This document shows, piece by piece, positions 7,751-16,665 of a stretch of 64,000 nt of DNA. The translations under genes and the position numbers were made by a program. The notes under the pieces are model-generated. The model had not been told where the DNA came from, did not search any database, and worked only from the letters and a program-made list of their open reading frames with translations. The DNA comes from Micromonospora sp. MW-13 (GTDB lineage: Bacteria; Actinomycetota; Actinomycetes; Mycobacteriales; Micromonosporaceae): NCBI RefSeq assembly GCF_003434305.1, contig NZ_QKKX01000011.1:1-64000 (forward strand), in the 5' to 3' direction. Numbering within the stretch: position 1 is the stretch's first letter; each line of letters begins with the position of its first letter.

Positions 7751-8812
7751 CTACCCGGTCGGTGTGGTGGGCGCTTGGCCGTCGGCAGGGATCGGTGGAA
7801 GCCGGCGCAGCGCTCGGATGGCTCGTCCGGCCAGCGGTAGGGCCACGGCCAGGACGGCGATGGCTTCCGTCACCGCGATTGTGCCGAGTGCGGTGCGTTG
7901 TGCCTGGCCGATGTAGTCGGGCAGAGTCACGAGTCGTAGGGCGAGGGTGGTCGCGGCGAGCAGGGTGAGCGCCAGCGACCACGGCAGCGTGGAAGCTGAC
8001 TGCCGGGATGCTCGCCCGGCTAGGCGGACCGCGATGGCGGCGGTGACCATGACGCAGGACAGGCCGGGCCAGTCCAGCAGCCTCGGTGCCTGACTCGTGG
8101 CCTGGATGGCGAACAGCGGCAGGGGGACAAGCAGGATGCCGATCGGTATCGCGAGGAGCCACGGGCGGCGCGGCACGGGTGGGGCGTCGCGGTGAAACGC
8201 CGCCATGGCGAGTACCAGGAGAATGTCGATGAGCCGCACGGCCCAGGGCGTCACTGACAGTGGTACGTCATTGGTGGCCTGTTCCACGGCGGTGGTGACG
8301 GCGGGTGGCACGATGGCGAGCAGGGCGACCGCCTGGGCCACGCGGCGGTGTCCGAGAACGAGCGCGAGGTAGGCAGGGAGCCAGGCGTAGCCGGCCAGGT
8401 TCCACGCGGTGTGCCAGATACCCGACGGCGGCGTGAGCGCCCATGCGGGTGCGGGTGCCGGCAACCAGGCGATCTTCCCGGACAGCCAGAGTGTGACGGC
8501 GATGCTGGCGGTGACCATGACGGCGTGGGTCAGCATCGCCATCAGGGTCGCCAGTCGCACGGCCTGTCCCCAGGCGTAGGAGCGGGCTGGCGCCTGGGAG
8601 CCGCCGAGACGCAACCGGACGGCCAGGGACACGATGCTGGCGACCTCCGCCAGGCCTGGCCGGCCGTAGTCTGCGGCGTACTCGGCGGTTTCCGGGTCGT
8701 CGTCGTCCATGCTCTCCAGGAAGGCGGCGACCATGTCGTCTTCCCATTCCTGTCGATAGCCGGCGGGCAGCAGCCGCAACACGAGGCGGTAGCGCTCTTC
8801 GAGCCGGCTCAT
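7751..8812 (-). CDS. Hypothetical multi-span membrane protein, PadR partner
   Basis: A 353-residue protein. It starts with a soluble amphipathic segment (RYRLVLRLLPAGYRQEWEDDMVAAFLESM) resembling the permease-prefix domain found beside PadR regulators. Seven or eight hydrophobic segments follow through the rest of the protein. Its start overlaps the PadR stop by four bases. This arrangement, PadR then a membrane protein with this prefix, is common in actinobacteria and usually indicates that the regulator controls its own operon. Transport or signalling function is unknown; no ABC or MFS motif is visible. Confidence 0.7.
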   Translation of the reverse strand: MSRLEERYRLVLRLLPAGYRQEWEDDMVAAFLESMDDDDPETAEYAADYGRPGLAEVASIVSLAVRLRLGGSQAPARSYAWGQAVRLATLMAMLTHAVMVTASIAVTLWLSGKIAWLPAPAPAWALTPPSGIWHTAWNLAGYAWLPAYLALVLGHRRVAQAVALLAIVPPAVTTAVEQATNDVPLSVTPWAVRLIDILLVLAMAAFHRDAPPVPRRPWLLAIPIGILLVPLPLFAIQATSQAPRLLDWPGLSCVMVTAAIAVRLAGRASRQSASTLPWSLALTLLAATTLALRLVTLPDYIGQAQRTALGTIAVTEAIAVLAVALPLAGRAIRALRRLPPIPADGQAPTTPTG

Positions 8813-9159
8813 GATGGCACCGGCCCCGTGATCGGGTTCCGCTGATCACGCAGCCGGGTCGAGGCGAGACGCGCGTTCGCGGCCAGCCGTTCAGCCTCCA
8901 CGGCGAGGGCCTCGCGGCCCCGCTCGGTCAATCGGTAGTACCGGCGTAACCGCCCTTGCCATACCTCCTCGCGGTCCAGCTCGACCAAGCCGTCGCCGAC
9001 GAGCCGGTCCAAAGTCCCGTACAGGGAGCCGATCTTCAGCCGCACCCGCCCCCGCGACAGCTCCGCCACGTCCGCCACGATCCCGTAGCCGTGGCGCGGA
9101 GCGTCGACCAGCGCGGTGAGGATGAAGAAGGCTGGTTCCGTCATCACCCGAGAACTCAT
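8809..9159 (-). CDS. PadR-family transcriptional regulator
   Basis: A 116-residue winged-helix regulator of the short PadR subfamily. The DNA-binding half shows AFFILTALVDAPRHGYGIVADV and the recognition region LKIGSLYGTLDRLVGDGLVE, then the wing WQGRLRRYYRLTERG. A short C-terminal dimerisation helix (ALAVEAERLAANARLA) follows. The ATG lies only six bases from a TATATT element, suggesting a leaderless transcript. It is co-translated with the membrane protein at 7751-8812, which it probably represses. The effector is unknown. Confidence 0.9.
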   Translation of the reverse strand: MSSRVMTEPAFFILTALVDAPRHGYGIVADVAELSRGRVRLKIGSLYGTLDRLVGDGLVELDREEVWQGRLRRYYRLTERGREALAVEAERLAANARLASTRLRDQRNPITGPVPS

Positions 9160-9165
9160 CCACCC

Positions 9166-9190
9166 AATATAATGGACGCCAGGATATCCT
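9166..9190 (-). promoter_or_regulatory. Candidate leaderless promoter and palindrome for the padR operon
   Basis: On the minus strand TATATT (9171 to 9166) ends six bases before the PadR ATG, so transcription would begin at or next to the start codon. A perfect palindrome AGGATATCCT lies at 9181-9190, just upstream of that -10-like element. It is well placed as a PadR operator. No clear -35 hexamer at 17-18 bases is visible. Confidence 0.45.
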
Positions 9191-9263
9191 GTGTGTCAGG
9201 ATCTGGATCGTAGACAGAGTTCACCAGGCGTCGCACCCGCCGAGTCGACGAGAAGGAGTCATC

Positions 9264-9490
9264 ATGGGCGACGGTGACGCGGCGGACGCCGCAGACCTGG
9301 GCGGGCCGGACTTCGCTCCCGCGATACCCGCGGCGGAGAGCAGCATCGTCGGCGCCCCACCCCCCAGCCGGACCATCGTCCTCGGTCCCGGATACAGCGG
9401 CCACGTCGTCCTTGGGCGGAGCCGAAGCGGTCCGCGTCCGTCCAGGCAGGGTTACCCAGCGCCAACCGCAGCCGTGGCCGTCCCTTTGAC
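9264..9490 (+). pseudogene. Possible gene remnant after a good ribosome-binding site
   Basis: GAAGGAG precedes an ATG at 9264 by seven bases. The frame includes RTIVLGPGYSGHVVLG, reminiscent of the N-terminal dinucleotide-binding strand and loop of FAD-dependent oxidoreductases. The flanking Pro/Arg/Ser-rich sequence is not protein-like, and the frame simply runs into the 3' end of the convergent rifamycin phosphotransferase gene. A truncated oxidoreductase is one reading; chance is the other. Confidence 0.25.
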
Positions 9491-9548
9491 CATGCCCGGC
9501 GCAACTGGTTCAACCGAAGCTACGAACAGCCTTCCCGGTCGTGGTCAA

Positions 9549-12146
9549 TCAAGACAGGATCTCGACGTACCCGTCGGTTCCGTGCACGCGAATCCGCTGC
9601 CCATCCCGAATCAGCTTGGTCGCATGCTCCACACCGACGACGGCGGGCAAGCCGTACTCCCGGGCGACCACCGCCCCGTGGGTCATGAGGCCGCCGACCT
9701 CCGTCACCAACCCCTCGACCGCGACGAACAGGGGTGACCAGCTCGGGTCGGTGTAGGCGGTGACCAGGATGTCGCCCGGTTCGAGATCGGTCTCGGCCAG
9801 GTCCAGGATGACGCGGGCTCGCCCCTCGACGGTCCCGCCGGAAACCGGGAGGCCGACCAGCGCGCCGGTCGGCACATCGTCGCGTCGGTACGCCCCGGCG
9901 ATGCCCTCACCTTCCGAGGTGAGCACCCGGGGCGGTGTGAGCGCCTGATACGACCTGAACGCCTCCTTCCGCCGGCGGATGAGCTGATCATCCGCCTGGT
10001 GCGTGCGCGCGACGTCGTGAAGCTCCTGAAACGTGAGGTAGAAGATGTCTTCCCTCTCCCGAAGCACGTTGTCGCGCACGAGGCGCTCGGCCTCTTCCAG
10101 CAGGGCCTGCTTGTAGACGAAGTAGCGGCTGACAATGGCGTACTTCGGGTACTCCCGGTACCCGATGAAGGTTCGGACTCGATCGATCATCCGCTTGGTC
10201 TCTTCGGCTTTCCGCTCCCCGTCCGGCAGGGCTCGCAGGCGTTCCAGGACGTCCTGCTCCTTCCTTTCCGCCTTCTGGCGCCCCTGCTCGAAGCGCCGCT
10301 TGCCGGCGCCCGGCTCGAAGTTCCTGATGTTGTCGAGGATGACGGGCACGAGCGCGGTGGGGCGTTCGCTCCAGCGCGGCCTCGTGATGTCGATCTCGCC
10401 GACGCAGCGCATGCCGTACCTGTCGAGGTAGGCCCGGATGGCGTCCCGCGCTTCCCGGCCGCCCGGGAGCTTGGCCAGCTCGTCCAGGAAGCCCTCGTCC
10501 TCGACCTTCTGCAGGAAGGCCACCACCTCGGGATGCGGGCGGATGACGTCGGCGACGTCGAGGAGCGCCAGCCCCATCTCCGACGTGACGTTGTGGGGCG
10601 CGGACAACGTGAGGGTGTCGGCCGCGTTCTTCTCGCCCAGCCACGCCTGCAGTTGCTCGTTGAGCCACCACGAGGCCTCCATCCCCGCCATGATCACCTG
10701 CATGCTCCGCGGCTCCCCCACGGCCCGCTTGTGCTCCTGGAAGGCCGCCAAGAGGAAGTCGAACCGCGCCGGCCCCGATGTCGTCTGGATGTCGCGCTGC
10801 AAGGTGGCGATGGACGCCCGGCTGCGTTCGATCAGGTCGGTGACGATGGCCGGATCGGTCTCGATCGGGGCGGGCGCGCCGCCAGCGGGCGGCCCTGCTG
10901 GACCCTCATCGGGGAGCGACGGAATGAAGTCGCCGCGGTCGATGACGGTCTCCAGCGCGTCCCTGACCAGCGGATCGCCTCTTCCCATGACAGCGAGCAG
11001 GCCGGCGCGGCTCGCAGGCGATGCCAGGCGCCGGGTGACGTCGACGAACAGCCTTCCACCGGCGTCGTACATCGGCGCGAGGGCCGTCAGCTGCCACACG
11101 GAGAGCCCCAGCGGCTTCATGGGGTCGGTCATCATCTGCTGATGACCGACGGAGACGTAGACGTGGTTCTCTCCGTCGCCGGTCTCGGGGACGGGGAACA
11201 GCGTGGTGATCGGCCGACTCTGGACGATCTGGAAGTCATCGTCGACCAGGCACCATTCGATGTCCTGGGGGTGGCCGAAGTGGGCTTCGATCCGCCGGCC
11301 CAGCCGCACCAGCCGCACGACCTGGGCATCCGTCAGCGCCGGCTGGTCCTGCTGCTCCGAGTCGATCGCCTGTTCTCTCGTCCCGCCACCCGGCAGGGCG
11401 TGGACGGCAAGCCGCTTGGTGGCGACCGCCTTGTCGATGATCTCGCTGTCCCGCACCTTGTAGGCGTCCGCGTTCACCCGCCCGGAGACCAGAGCCTCGC
11501 CGAGGCCGAAGCTGGCCTCCACGGAGGCGACCTTTCGGTTGGACGTGACGGGATCGGCCGTGAACAGGACGCCGGCCACCTGCGGGAAGACCATCTTCTG
11601 CACGACGACGGCCATGTAGACCGTGCGGTGGTCGATGCCGTTCCGCTGACGGTAGGTCACGGCGCGCTCGGTGAAGAGCGAGGCCCAGCACCGGCTGACG
11701 TGCTGGAGGATCGCCGCCAGCCCCATGACGTTCAGGTACGTGTCCTGCTGGCCTGCGAAGGAGGCCGTCGGCAGGTCCTCGGCCGTCGCGCTGGATCGGA
11801 CGGCGTAGGCAGCTCGCGCACCGAGCCCGGTGAGAGCCCGGGTGATCGCCGCAGCCACATCGTCGGGGAGGACGATCCCTTCGATGGTCCGGCGGATCTC
11901 CGCGCTGAGCGTGCCGATCGCCTCCCGGTCGTCCGGGTGCAGGCGCGACAGCTGATCGAGCTGATCGTCGATCCACGGCGCCTCGGCCATGATCCGCCGG
12001 AAGGCGTCCGTCGTCACGCAGAAGCCAGCCGGCACCCGGATGCCGTCGATCCGCGACAACGCCCCCAGGTGCGCGCCCTTGCCGCCAACCGTCGCGCCCT
12101 GCGTCTCGTCGACCTCTTGGAGACCTAACACGTACTGCTCGATCAC
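9549..12146 (-). CDS. rph: Rifamycin-inactivating phosphotransferase
   Basis: A 865-residue, three-domain enzyme that inactivates rifamycins by transferring the beta phosphate of ATP to the drug. The N-terminal ATP-grasp domain (about residues 1-315) shows TVGGKGAHLGALSRI and AYAVRSSATAEDLPTASFAGQQDT. The middle drug-binding region spans about 320-750. The C-terminal swivelling domain carries the phospho-histidine in GGLMTHGAVVAREYGLPA (His823 by my count). Length and order match the Listeria and actinomycete Rph enzymes rather than PEP synthase. The GTG at 12146 has GGAGG upstream; longer in-frame starts run into the regulatory region. A rifampin-associated element lies about 120-140 bases upstream. 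Confidence 0.93.
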   Translation of the reverse strand: MIEQYVLGLQEVDETQGATVGGKGAHLGALSRIDGIRVPAGFCVTTDAFRRIMAEAPWIDDQLDQLSRLHPDDREAIGTLSAEIRRTIEGIVLPDDVAAAITRALTGLGARAAYAVRSSATAEDLPTASFAGQQDTYLNVMGLAAILQHVSRCWASLFTERAVTYRQRNGIDHRTVYMAVVVQKMVFPQVAGVLFTADPVTSNRKVASVEASFGLGEALVSGRVNADAYKVRDSEIIDKAVATKRLAVHALPGGGTREQAIDSEQQDQPALTDAQVVRLVRLGRRIEAHFGHPQDIEWCLVDDDFQIVQSRPITTLFPVPETGDGENHVYVSVGHQQMMTDPMKPLGLSVWQLTALAPMYDAGGRLFVDVTRRLASPASRAGLLAVMGRGDPLVRDALETVIDRGDFIPSLPDEGPAGPPAGGAPAPIETDPAIVTDLIERSRASIATLQRDIQTTSGPARFDFLLAAFQEHKRAVGEPRSMQVIMAGMEASWWLNEQLQAWLGEKNAADTLTLSAPHNVTSEMGLALLDVADVIRPHPEVVAFLQKVEDEGFLDELAKLPGGREARDAIRAYLDRYGMRCVGEIDITRPRWSERPTALVPVILDNIRNFEPGAGKRRFEQGRQKAERKEQDVLERLRALPDGERKAEETKRMIDRVRTFIGYREYPKYAIVSRYFVYKQALLEEAERLVRDNVLREREDIFYLTFQELHDVARTHQADDQLIRRRKEAFRSYQALTPPRVLTSEGEGIAGAYRRDDVPTGALVGLPVSGGTVEGRARVILDLAETDLEPGDILVTAYTDPSWSPLFVAVEGLVTEVGGLMTHGAVVAREYGLPAVVGVEHATKLIRDGQRIRVHGTDGYVEILS

Positions 12147-12251
12147 TGCGATACCTCCGAGGCGGCCGTCGTCCACTGCACTTCGCTGACCGGGTGGATC
12201 ACCACGTCGTGCCCCAATTCTTCGTCCATTCTTGGATCCGGCCGACGATTC

Positions 12252-12283
12252 TGCGGCAAGACCCGGGTCTTGCCGCAAGCCCC
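12252..12283 (-). promoter_or_regulatory. Rifampin-associated element (RAE) with overlapping second half-copy
   Basis: Read on the minus strand, 12283 to 12265 is GGGGCTTGCGGCAAGACCC. From memory this differs at one position from the 19-base actinobacterial RAE found upstream of rifamycin-resistance genes. A degenerate copy in the opposite orientation overlaps it, producing a 26-base perfect palindrome at 12252-12277 (TGCGGCAAGACCC and its complement). A TATATC hexamer lies at 12298-12293, just upstream for the minus strand. The element predicts induction of rph by rifamycins. Confidence 0.8.
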
Positions 12284-12354
12284 CCAGTGCGATATAAGTT
12301 AAAGTGGGACCGATACATATGTTGTTGAACCATGCCGCGCCGTAGGCCGCCACC

Positions 12355-12404
12355 TCGTCTGAGGTGAAGTCGACATCGGTCGTCTGAGGTGAGGTCGACA
12401 TCGG
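12355..12404. repeat. 25-bp tandem duplication in a decayed reading frame
   Basis: Bases 12355-12379 and 12380-12404 are two adjacent 25-base units that differ at one position. On the minus strand, removing one unit restores a protein-like frame: LAPCFAEEVTRQDPLVCALLERAADVD joined to FTSDEVAAYGAAWFNN. The duplication length is not a multiple of three, so it would have broken such a gene. No family is recognised. Confidence 0.5.
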
Positions 12405-12655
12405 CGGCCCGTTCCAACAGCGCGCAGACCAGGGGATCCTGCCTGGTGACCTCTTCGGCGAAGCAAGGCGCCAACGGCCGGCCCAGACCTCGCGGGCCCA
12501 GACCTCGCGTTCTGTACTCCAGCCGGAGCTGGTGGAGTCGGTGCCCCCGCACCCTCCGTCACCACCGCATGTGAGACAGAGCCGAGATCAGGACACTCCC
12601 CCACCGGAGCAGGCGACCGGTCCGGGGGCGCCGGGCCGCTCAGGCGGCGGCGACC

Positions 12656-12688
12656 GGTGCCGGGTCGGGGGTGACCCGACCCGGCACC
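12656..12688 (-). terminator. Hairpin after the propeller/DUF1080 gene
   Basis: GGTGCCGGGTCGGG and CCCGACCCGGCACC form a perfect 14-base stem with a 5-base loop. It lies 15 bases beyond the stop of the minus-strand gene that ends at 12703. There is no T-tract. Confidence 0.75.
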
Positions 12689-12702
12689 GTCCGGTGCGCC
12701 GC

Positions 12703-15693
12703 TCAGGCGAGCGGCTCAATCCAGATGTTGCGGTACTGCACGGTGTTCTGGTGGTCCTGGAGACGGATCGACCCCGTCGCGGGGCCTTCGGGGATGTTTC
12801 CGCCGGTCGGGCCGGTGATGGCGACGTCGTCCTGGACGAGCACACCGTTCCAGACCACCGTCACCCGGGCATTTTCGATCTTGGTGCCGGTGCTGTCGTA
12901 GCGGGCAGCGCGGTACTCGATGTCGTAGGTCTGCCACGTCTCGGGTGGTGTCGCGGCGTTGACGTCGGGCGCCTTCTGCAGGTAGATGGCGCCGGCCTCG
13001 TTGGTGTCCAGCGTTGGGTCGCCGTACGAGTCCAGCACCTGGATCTCGTACCGCTCCTGGAGGTAGACCCCGCTGTTGCCGCGGGCCTGGCCGGTGACCT
13101 CCGGCGGCAGCAGCGGCACCTTGAACTCGACGTGCAGCCGGAAGTCGCCGAACGCCTGCTTGGTGCGCAGGTCGCCGTTGCGGACCTCCATCGCCCCGCC
13201 CTCGACCTTCGCCCAGCTCGCCGTGCGGCCGTCGGTGTGCTGCCACTCGGAGAGGTCGACCCCGTCGAACAGGACGATTCGCTCACCGGTCTTGCGCACC
13301 GTGATGAGGTCCAGGTTGACGTGCCCGGTGTCGGGCGCGTCGACCCGGTACTCGATCGCGTTGACGCCGCGGCGCAGCGTGAGCAGCTCCGTCTTGGTGG
13401 CCCACTGCTTCCAGGTGATCGTCGAGGGCAGAACGGTCTGCTTCACCTTGCGGCCGTTGACGTAGATGCTGATCGTCTTGTCGCCCTGGAACGGGTTGGG
13501 GCCGTTGCTGTAGCGGAGCCCGACCTCGTACTCACCGGCCTTGGTCACCTCGACGTGGACGGTGGTGGAGGTGTTCAGCGAGCCGAAACCGTCGACAAAG
13601 CCCACGCCGGAGAAGCCGGCGTGCTCGGTGTCGATGGTCGCAGAGCCCTTCCGGTGCCCCTCCTCGGCCTCGTAGAAGATCCGGTCCGGCTGGGCACCGG
13701 GAATCTCGTTGAGCGTGTACCACGCCTCGGTGTTCCACAGTTCCTCGCCGTTGGCCGCCGTGAACGGGCGCGGCGAGCGCAGGTGCACGACCCGGTCGCG
13801 CTTGAGGCCGGGGACCGTCAGCGTCACCTTCTTGCGGTCGGCGGAGACCTTCACCCCGGTGACGGTCAACTGCTCCTCGTCCACCTTGGGGCCGCCGTAC
13901 GCCGGGGTCGGCGCGTACCGCCACTGTTCCAGGCGGTAGCTCTGCGCGATGTTCTGGATCGTCGCGGTGGAGAGCGGCCGGGTGTACTCGATCGTGAAGC
14001 CCTGCTTGGTGACGGTCATCGACCTCATGTCGAACGTGTTGGCGCCGTTCGGGGTCAGCTTCTGCAGGCCGTGATTGAGCTTGCCGGCCTGGCCCCAGTT
14101 GCCGCCGGCGCCCAGGCCGCCGACGTAGACGGCGCCGTCGGGCCCGATGGAGACCTCGTTGACGCCGGCCTCGAGCCCCTGGGTGTGGCGGAACACCGCG
14201 CCCTGCTGCACGCCGTCCACCTCCTCGAGGTACGCCCGCTGTAGGCCGCCGTAGGTGACGTCACCGATCAGCAACTGCCCGCGGAACGGCCCCTTCTTGA
14301 GCAGCACCGGCGTGCTCGGCGAGTTGGCGATCTCGTTCTGCGGCAGCCAGAGCACCGGCTTGGCCACCGGGTTGTCGTCGAACGGGCCGGCGGGGTTGGT
14401 GTAGTGGTTGAAGAACTTGTCCTGCTCGATGCGGACCAGCTTGGACGCGGGCAGCCAGCCGCCCTGGTTGTCGGTCACGTAGAGGGCATCGTCCGGACCC
14501 CAGCCGATGCCGTTGGGCGTGCGCAGGCCGCCGGCGACGTAGCTGACCTTGCCGGTGCGCTTGTTCACCACGATGCTGGTGCCCCGGTTCGGCGCCGGCT
14601 GCGGGTTGGTGGTGGCGCCGCCGAAGTCGATCGCCACCGAAAGGTTGAGGTAGAAGTTGCCGCCCTTGTAGAGCAGGCCGAACGCGAACTCGTGGAAGTT
14701 GCCGCCGAACGGCCAGGTGGCCACGTTGCGGTACTCGTCGGCGACCTCGTCACCGTCGGTGTCGCGCAGCTCGGTCAGCTCGTGCTTCTGTGAGACGTAG
14801 ATGGTGCCGTCGACGACCGCGACGCCCATCGGCTCCTTGAGCCCACTGGCGACCCTCTTGTACGTGACCTGGTCGGGACTCGTCGCCCCGGTCACGTTGT
14901 CCAGGATGTACACCTCACCCTGTAGCTGGTCGGTTTCACCCCAGGTGGAGATGACCAGCCGGCCGTCGGCGGTCCACGCCATCCCGGACACCTGTGGCTC
15001 GAAGCCGGCGGGCCGCAGGTCGGTGAGGGTGTAGTTGGGGTTGACCGAGTCCAGCGGGAGCCCGTCTCCCGGAGCGTCGGACACCCCCTGGCAGGCCTTG
15101 AATCCGGGCGCGGTGACCCGGACGACGCCGGCGTCCGTGCTCAGCATCGAGTTGGGCACCACGGTGAAGCTCGTCTCGCCCGGCGGCTGCCACGAGAGGG
15201 TGAGCTGCTGGCCGCCGCCGGCTTCGAAGTACTCCACGCGCAGCGCGTGGTAGCCCTTGGTCAGCGTGACCGCACCGTCCTTCGAGGTGGCGCCGTGCGG
15301 CCCGTCGTGGTCGACCACCAGCGCGTCGTCGATGTAGAGCCGGGAGCCGTCGTCGCTGGTCAACCGAAAGGTGTACGCACCCGCGGCCGGGATGTTGATG
15401 TTGCCGAGGGCGTGGGTGACGAAGTTGTCCTCGAAGCCGAAGTCAGCCGCGGTGCGCCAGTCGATGACCGGCATCAGCTTGTCGACGTTCGGGGTCTGGC
15501 CGGGCTTGAGCGTGCAGATCGTGCTCAGCGGCACCCGCACGTCGTACGTGCGCAGCGTGACACCGGGCTCCTGGGGCGGCAGGTCCGCCGCGTGGACGGC
15601 GCCGGGCGCCAGCCCGACGGCGACCGGGGGCGCGACGAGGACGGCACTGAGGAGTGCGACGAGACGTCTCGCGCGCGAGGGGGGACGGGGCAT
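12703..15693 (-). CDS. Secreted PA14 / beta-propeller / DUF1080 multidomain protein
   Basis: A 996-residue exported protein, probably acting on sugars or glycans outside the cell. A Sec signal peptide occupies about residues 1-35 (RARRLVALLSAVLVAP, cleavage near AVHA). A PA14-like domain follows (FRLTSDDGSRLYIDDALVVDHDG, about 85-185). Next is a sorbosone-dehydrogenase-like beta-propeller (about 210-590; LRTPNGIGWGPDDALYVTDN). Then comes a CBM6/35-type carbohydrate-binding module (about 670-800; YEAEEGHRKGSATI). The C-terminal DUF1080 jelly roll (about 800-996; LFDGVDLSEWQHTDGRTASW) is the fold of 3-keto-glycoside hydrolases. The start at 15693 has GGAGG upstream. It stands alone. Catalytic activity is inferred from the folds. 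Confidence 0.8.
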   Translation of the reverse strand: MPRPPSRARRLVALLSAVLVAPPVAVGLAPGAVHAADLPPQEPGVTLRTYDVRVPLSTICTLKPGQTPNVDKLMPVIDWRTAADFGFEDNFVTHALGNINIPAAGAYTFRLTSDDGSRLYIDDALVVDHDGPHGATSKDGAVTLTKGYHALRVEYFEAGGGQQLTLSWQPPGETSFTVVPNSMLSTDAGVVRVTAPGFKACQGVSDAPGDGLPLDSVNPNYTLTDLRPAGFEPQVSGMAWTADGRLVISTWGETDQLQGEVYILDNVTGATSPDQVTYKRVASGLKEPMGVAVVDGTIYVSQKHELTELRDTDGDEVADEYRNVATWPFGGNFHEFAFGLLYKGGNFYLNLSVAIDFGGATTNPQPAPNRGTSIVVNKRTGKVSYVAGGLRTPNGIGWGPDDALYVTDNQGGWLPASKLVRIEQDKFFNHYTNPAGPFDDNPVAKPVLWLPQNEIANSPSTPVLLKKGPFRGQLLIGDVTYGGLQRAYLEEVDGVQQGAVFRHTQGLEAGVNEVSIGPDGAVYVGGLGAGGNWGQAGKLNHGLQKLTPNGANTFDMRSMTVTKQGFTIEYTRPLSTATIQNIAQSYRLEQWRYAPTPAYGGPKVDEEQLTVTGVKVSADRKKVTLTVPGLKRDRVVHLRSPRPFTAANGEELWNTEAWYTLNEIPGAQPDRIFYEAEEGHRKGSATIDTEHAGFSGVGFVDGFGSLNTSTTVHVEVTKAGEYEVGLRYSNGPNPFQGDKTISIYVNGRKVKQTVLPSTITWKQWATKTELLTLRRGVNAIEYRVDAPDTGHVNLDLITVRKTGERIVLFDGVDLSEWQHTDGRTASWAKVEGGAMEVRNGDLRTKQAFGDFRLHVEFKVPLLPPEVTGQARGNSGVYLQERYEIQVLDSYGDPTLDTNEAGAIYLQKAPDVNAATPPETWQTYDIEYRAARYDSTGTKIENARVTVVWNGVLVQDDVAITGPTGGNIPEGPATGSIRLQDHQNTVQYRNIWIEPLA

Positions 15694-16056
15694 CGATCCT
15701 CCAGGGACGGGGGTCGGGACGTTCCCACGATCGACACGCGCCGAGGGTGCCTGCCCGGCGTAGCGCTGAACTTCGATCATGGGTCAGGAGACATCATCGA
15801 CCACATTCGTCGCGATAACCAGATCTTCCGACCAACCAAACGCAACTTTTGTCGATACCTGCGAAAGTTCGGGTGCGGCGGTGACGATCGGCCACCCCTC
15901 GCCGGGGCGACCCAGCAGTGGATGGTGTGCCAGGATCGCGGCCGAGGAGCGAGTCCCCCCAGGTCTCTCCCAGCAGGCCCGCCTCGCTCGCTGGCTGCGA
16001 GGTCATTCCCTGAGGACCGCGGGTCTGCCCGATCCGAGGGCCGATAAGGTCATGCG
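15694..16056. other. Intergenic promoter region
   Basis: This holds the leader and presumed promoter of the propeller gene (GGAGG just above its ATG) and, on the other strand, that of the methyltransferase at 16057. An AT-richer patch lies at about 15795-15865. I see no further gene or clear repeat here. Confidence 0.5.
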
Positions 16057-16665
16057 GTGAACCTGGAACAGGTCCGGCAGGCATATGCGTCCGTCGCAGA
16101 GCTCTACATCGGCCTGTTCGGTACAAGCCAGCAGGTACACGCCGACGACCTCGCCTTCATCGGGCGACATCTGGCGGGCCGACCTGGCCCGGTGCTCGAT
16201 CTGGGCTGCGGGCCCGGCCATATCACCGGTTACCTTCGCTCGCTCGGCGTCGACGCAACGGGAATCGACATGGTCCCCGAGTTCATCGCCCATGCGCAGG
16301 CGGCCCACCCGAGCGGCAGGTACCAACTCGGGTCGATAGACAACCTCGCCGTTGCCAACCACTCCATCGCCGGCATCCTGGCCTGGTACTCGTTGATCCA
16401 TCTCTCGCCGCAGAATCTCGACGGCGTGCTCGCTGAGTTCCGGCGAGCAATGGCCCCGGCCGGAACGTTAGTGCTTGGTCTCTTCGACGGCGACGAGGTC
16501 GCCGCCTTCGACCACAAGGTCGTGACCGCCTATCGCTGGCCCGTCGACGAGCTCTCCGAGCGACTGACGCGAGCCGGCTTCACGGAGGTTGAGCGCCTGC
16601 AGCGACCCAGCGAAGGCACTCATCGGCCGCACGCCGCCATCGCGGCAATCGCAACCGAAGGGTGA
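16057..16665 (+). CDS. SAM-dependent methyltransferase, class I
   Basis: A 202-residue Rossmann methyltransferase. Motif I is VLDLGCGPGHITGYL (about residues 46-60), the acidic residue after strand 2 is in GIDMVPEF, and the post-II region GRYQLGSIDNLAVANHSIAGILAWYSLIHL is typical of the Methyltransf_11/25 families. The GTG at 16057 fits the family N-terminus. A TTA leucine codon at 16468-16470 makes it a candidate for bldA-type developmental control. It is convergent with the copper operon and not clearly linked to any neighbour. Substrate unknown. Confidence 0.85.
   Translation: MNLEQVRQAYASVAELYIGLFGTSQQVHADDLAFIGRHLAGRPGPVLDLGCGPGHITGYLRSLGVDATGIDMVPEFIAHAQAAHPSGRYQLGSIDNLAVANHSIAGILAWYSLIHLSPQNLDGVLAEFRRAMAPAGTLVLGLFDGDEVAAFDHKVVTAYRWPVDELSERLTRAGFTEVERLQRPSEGTHRPHAAIAAIATEG

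Noticed and set aside
9999..12128. A 709-codon open frame on the plus strand, antisense to rph
   Set aside because: It lies wholly opposite a gene with complete family motifs, and its sequence is a low-complexity Arg/Val/Gly/Leu mix typical of antisense frames in GC-rich DNA.
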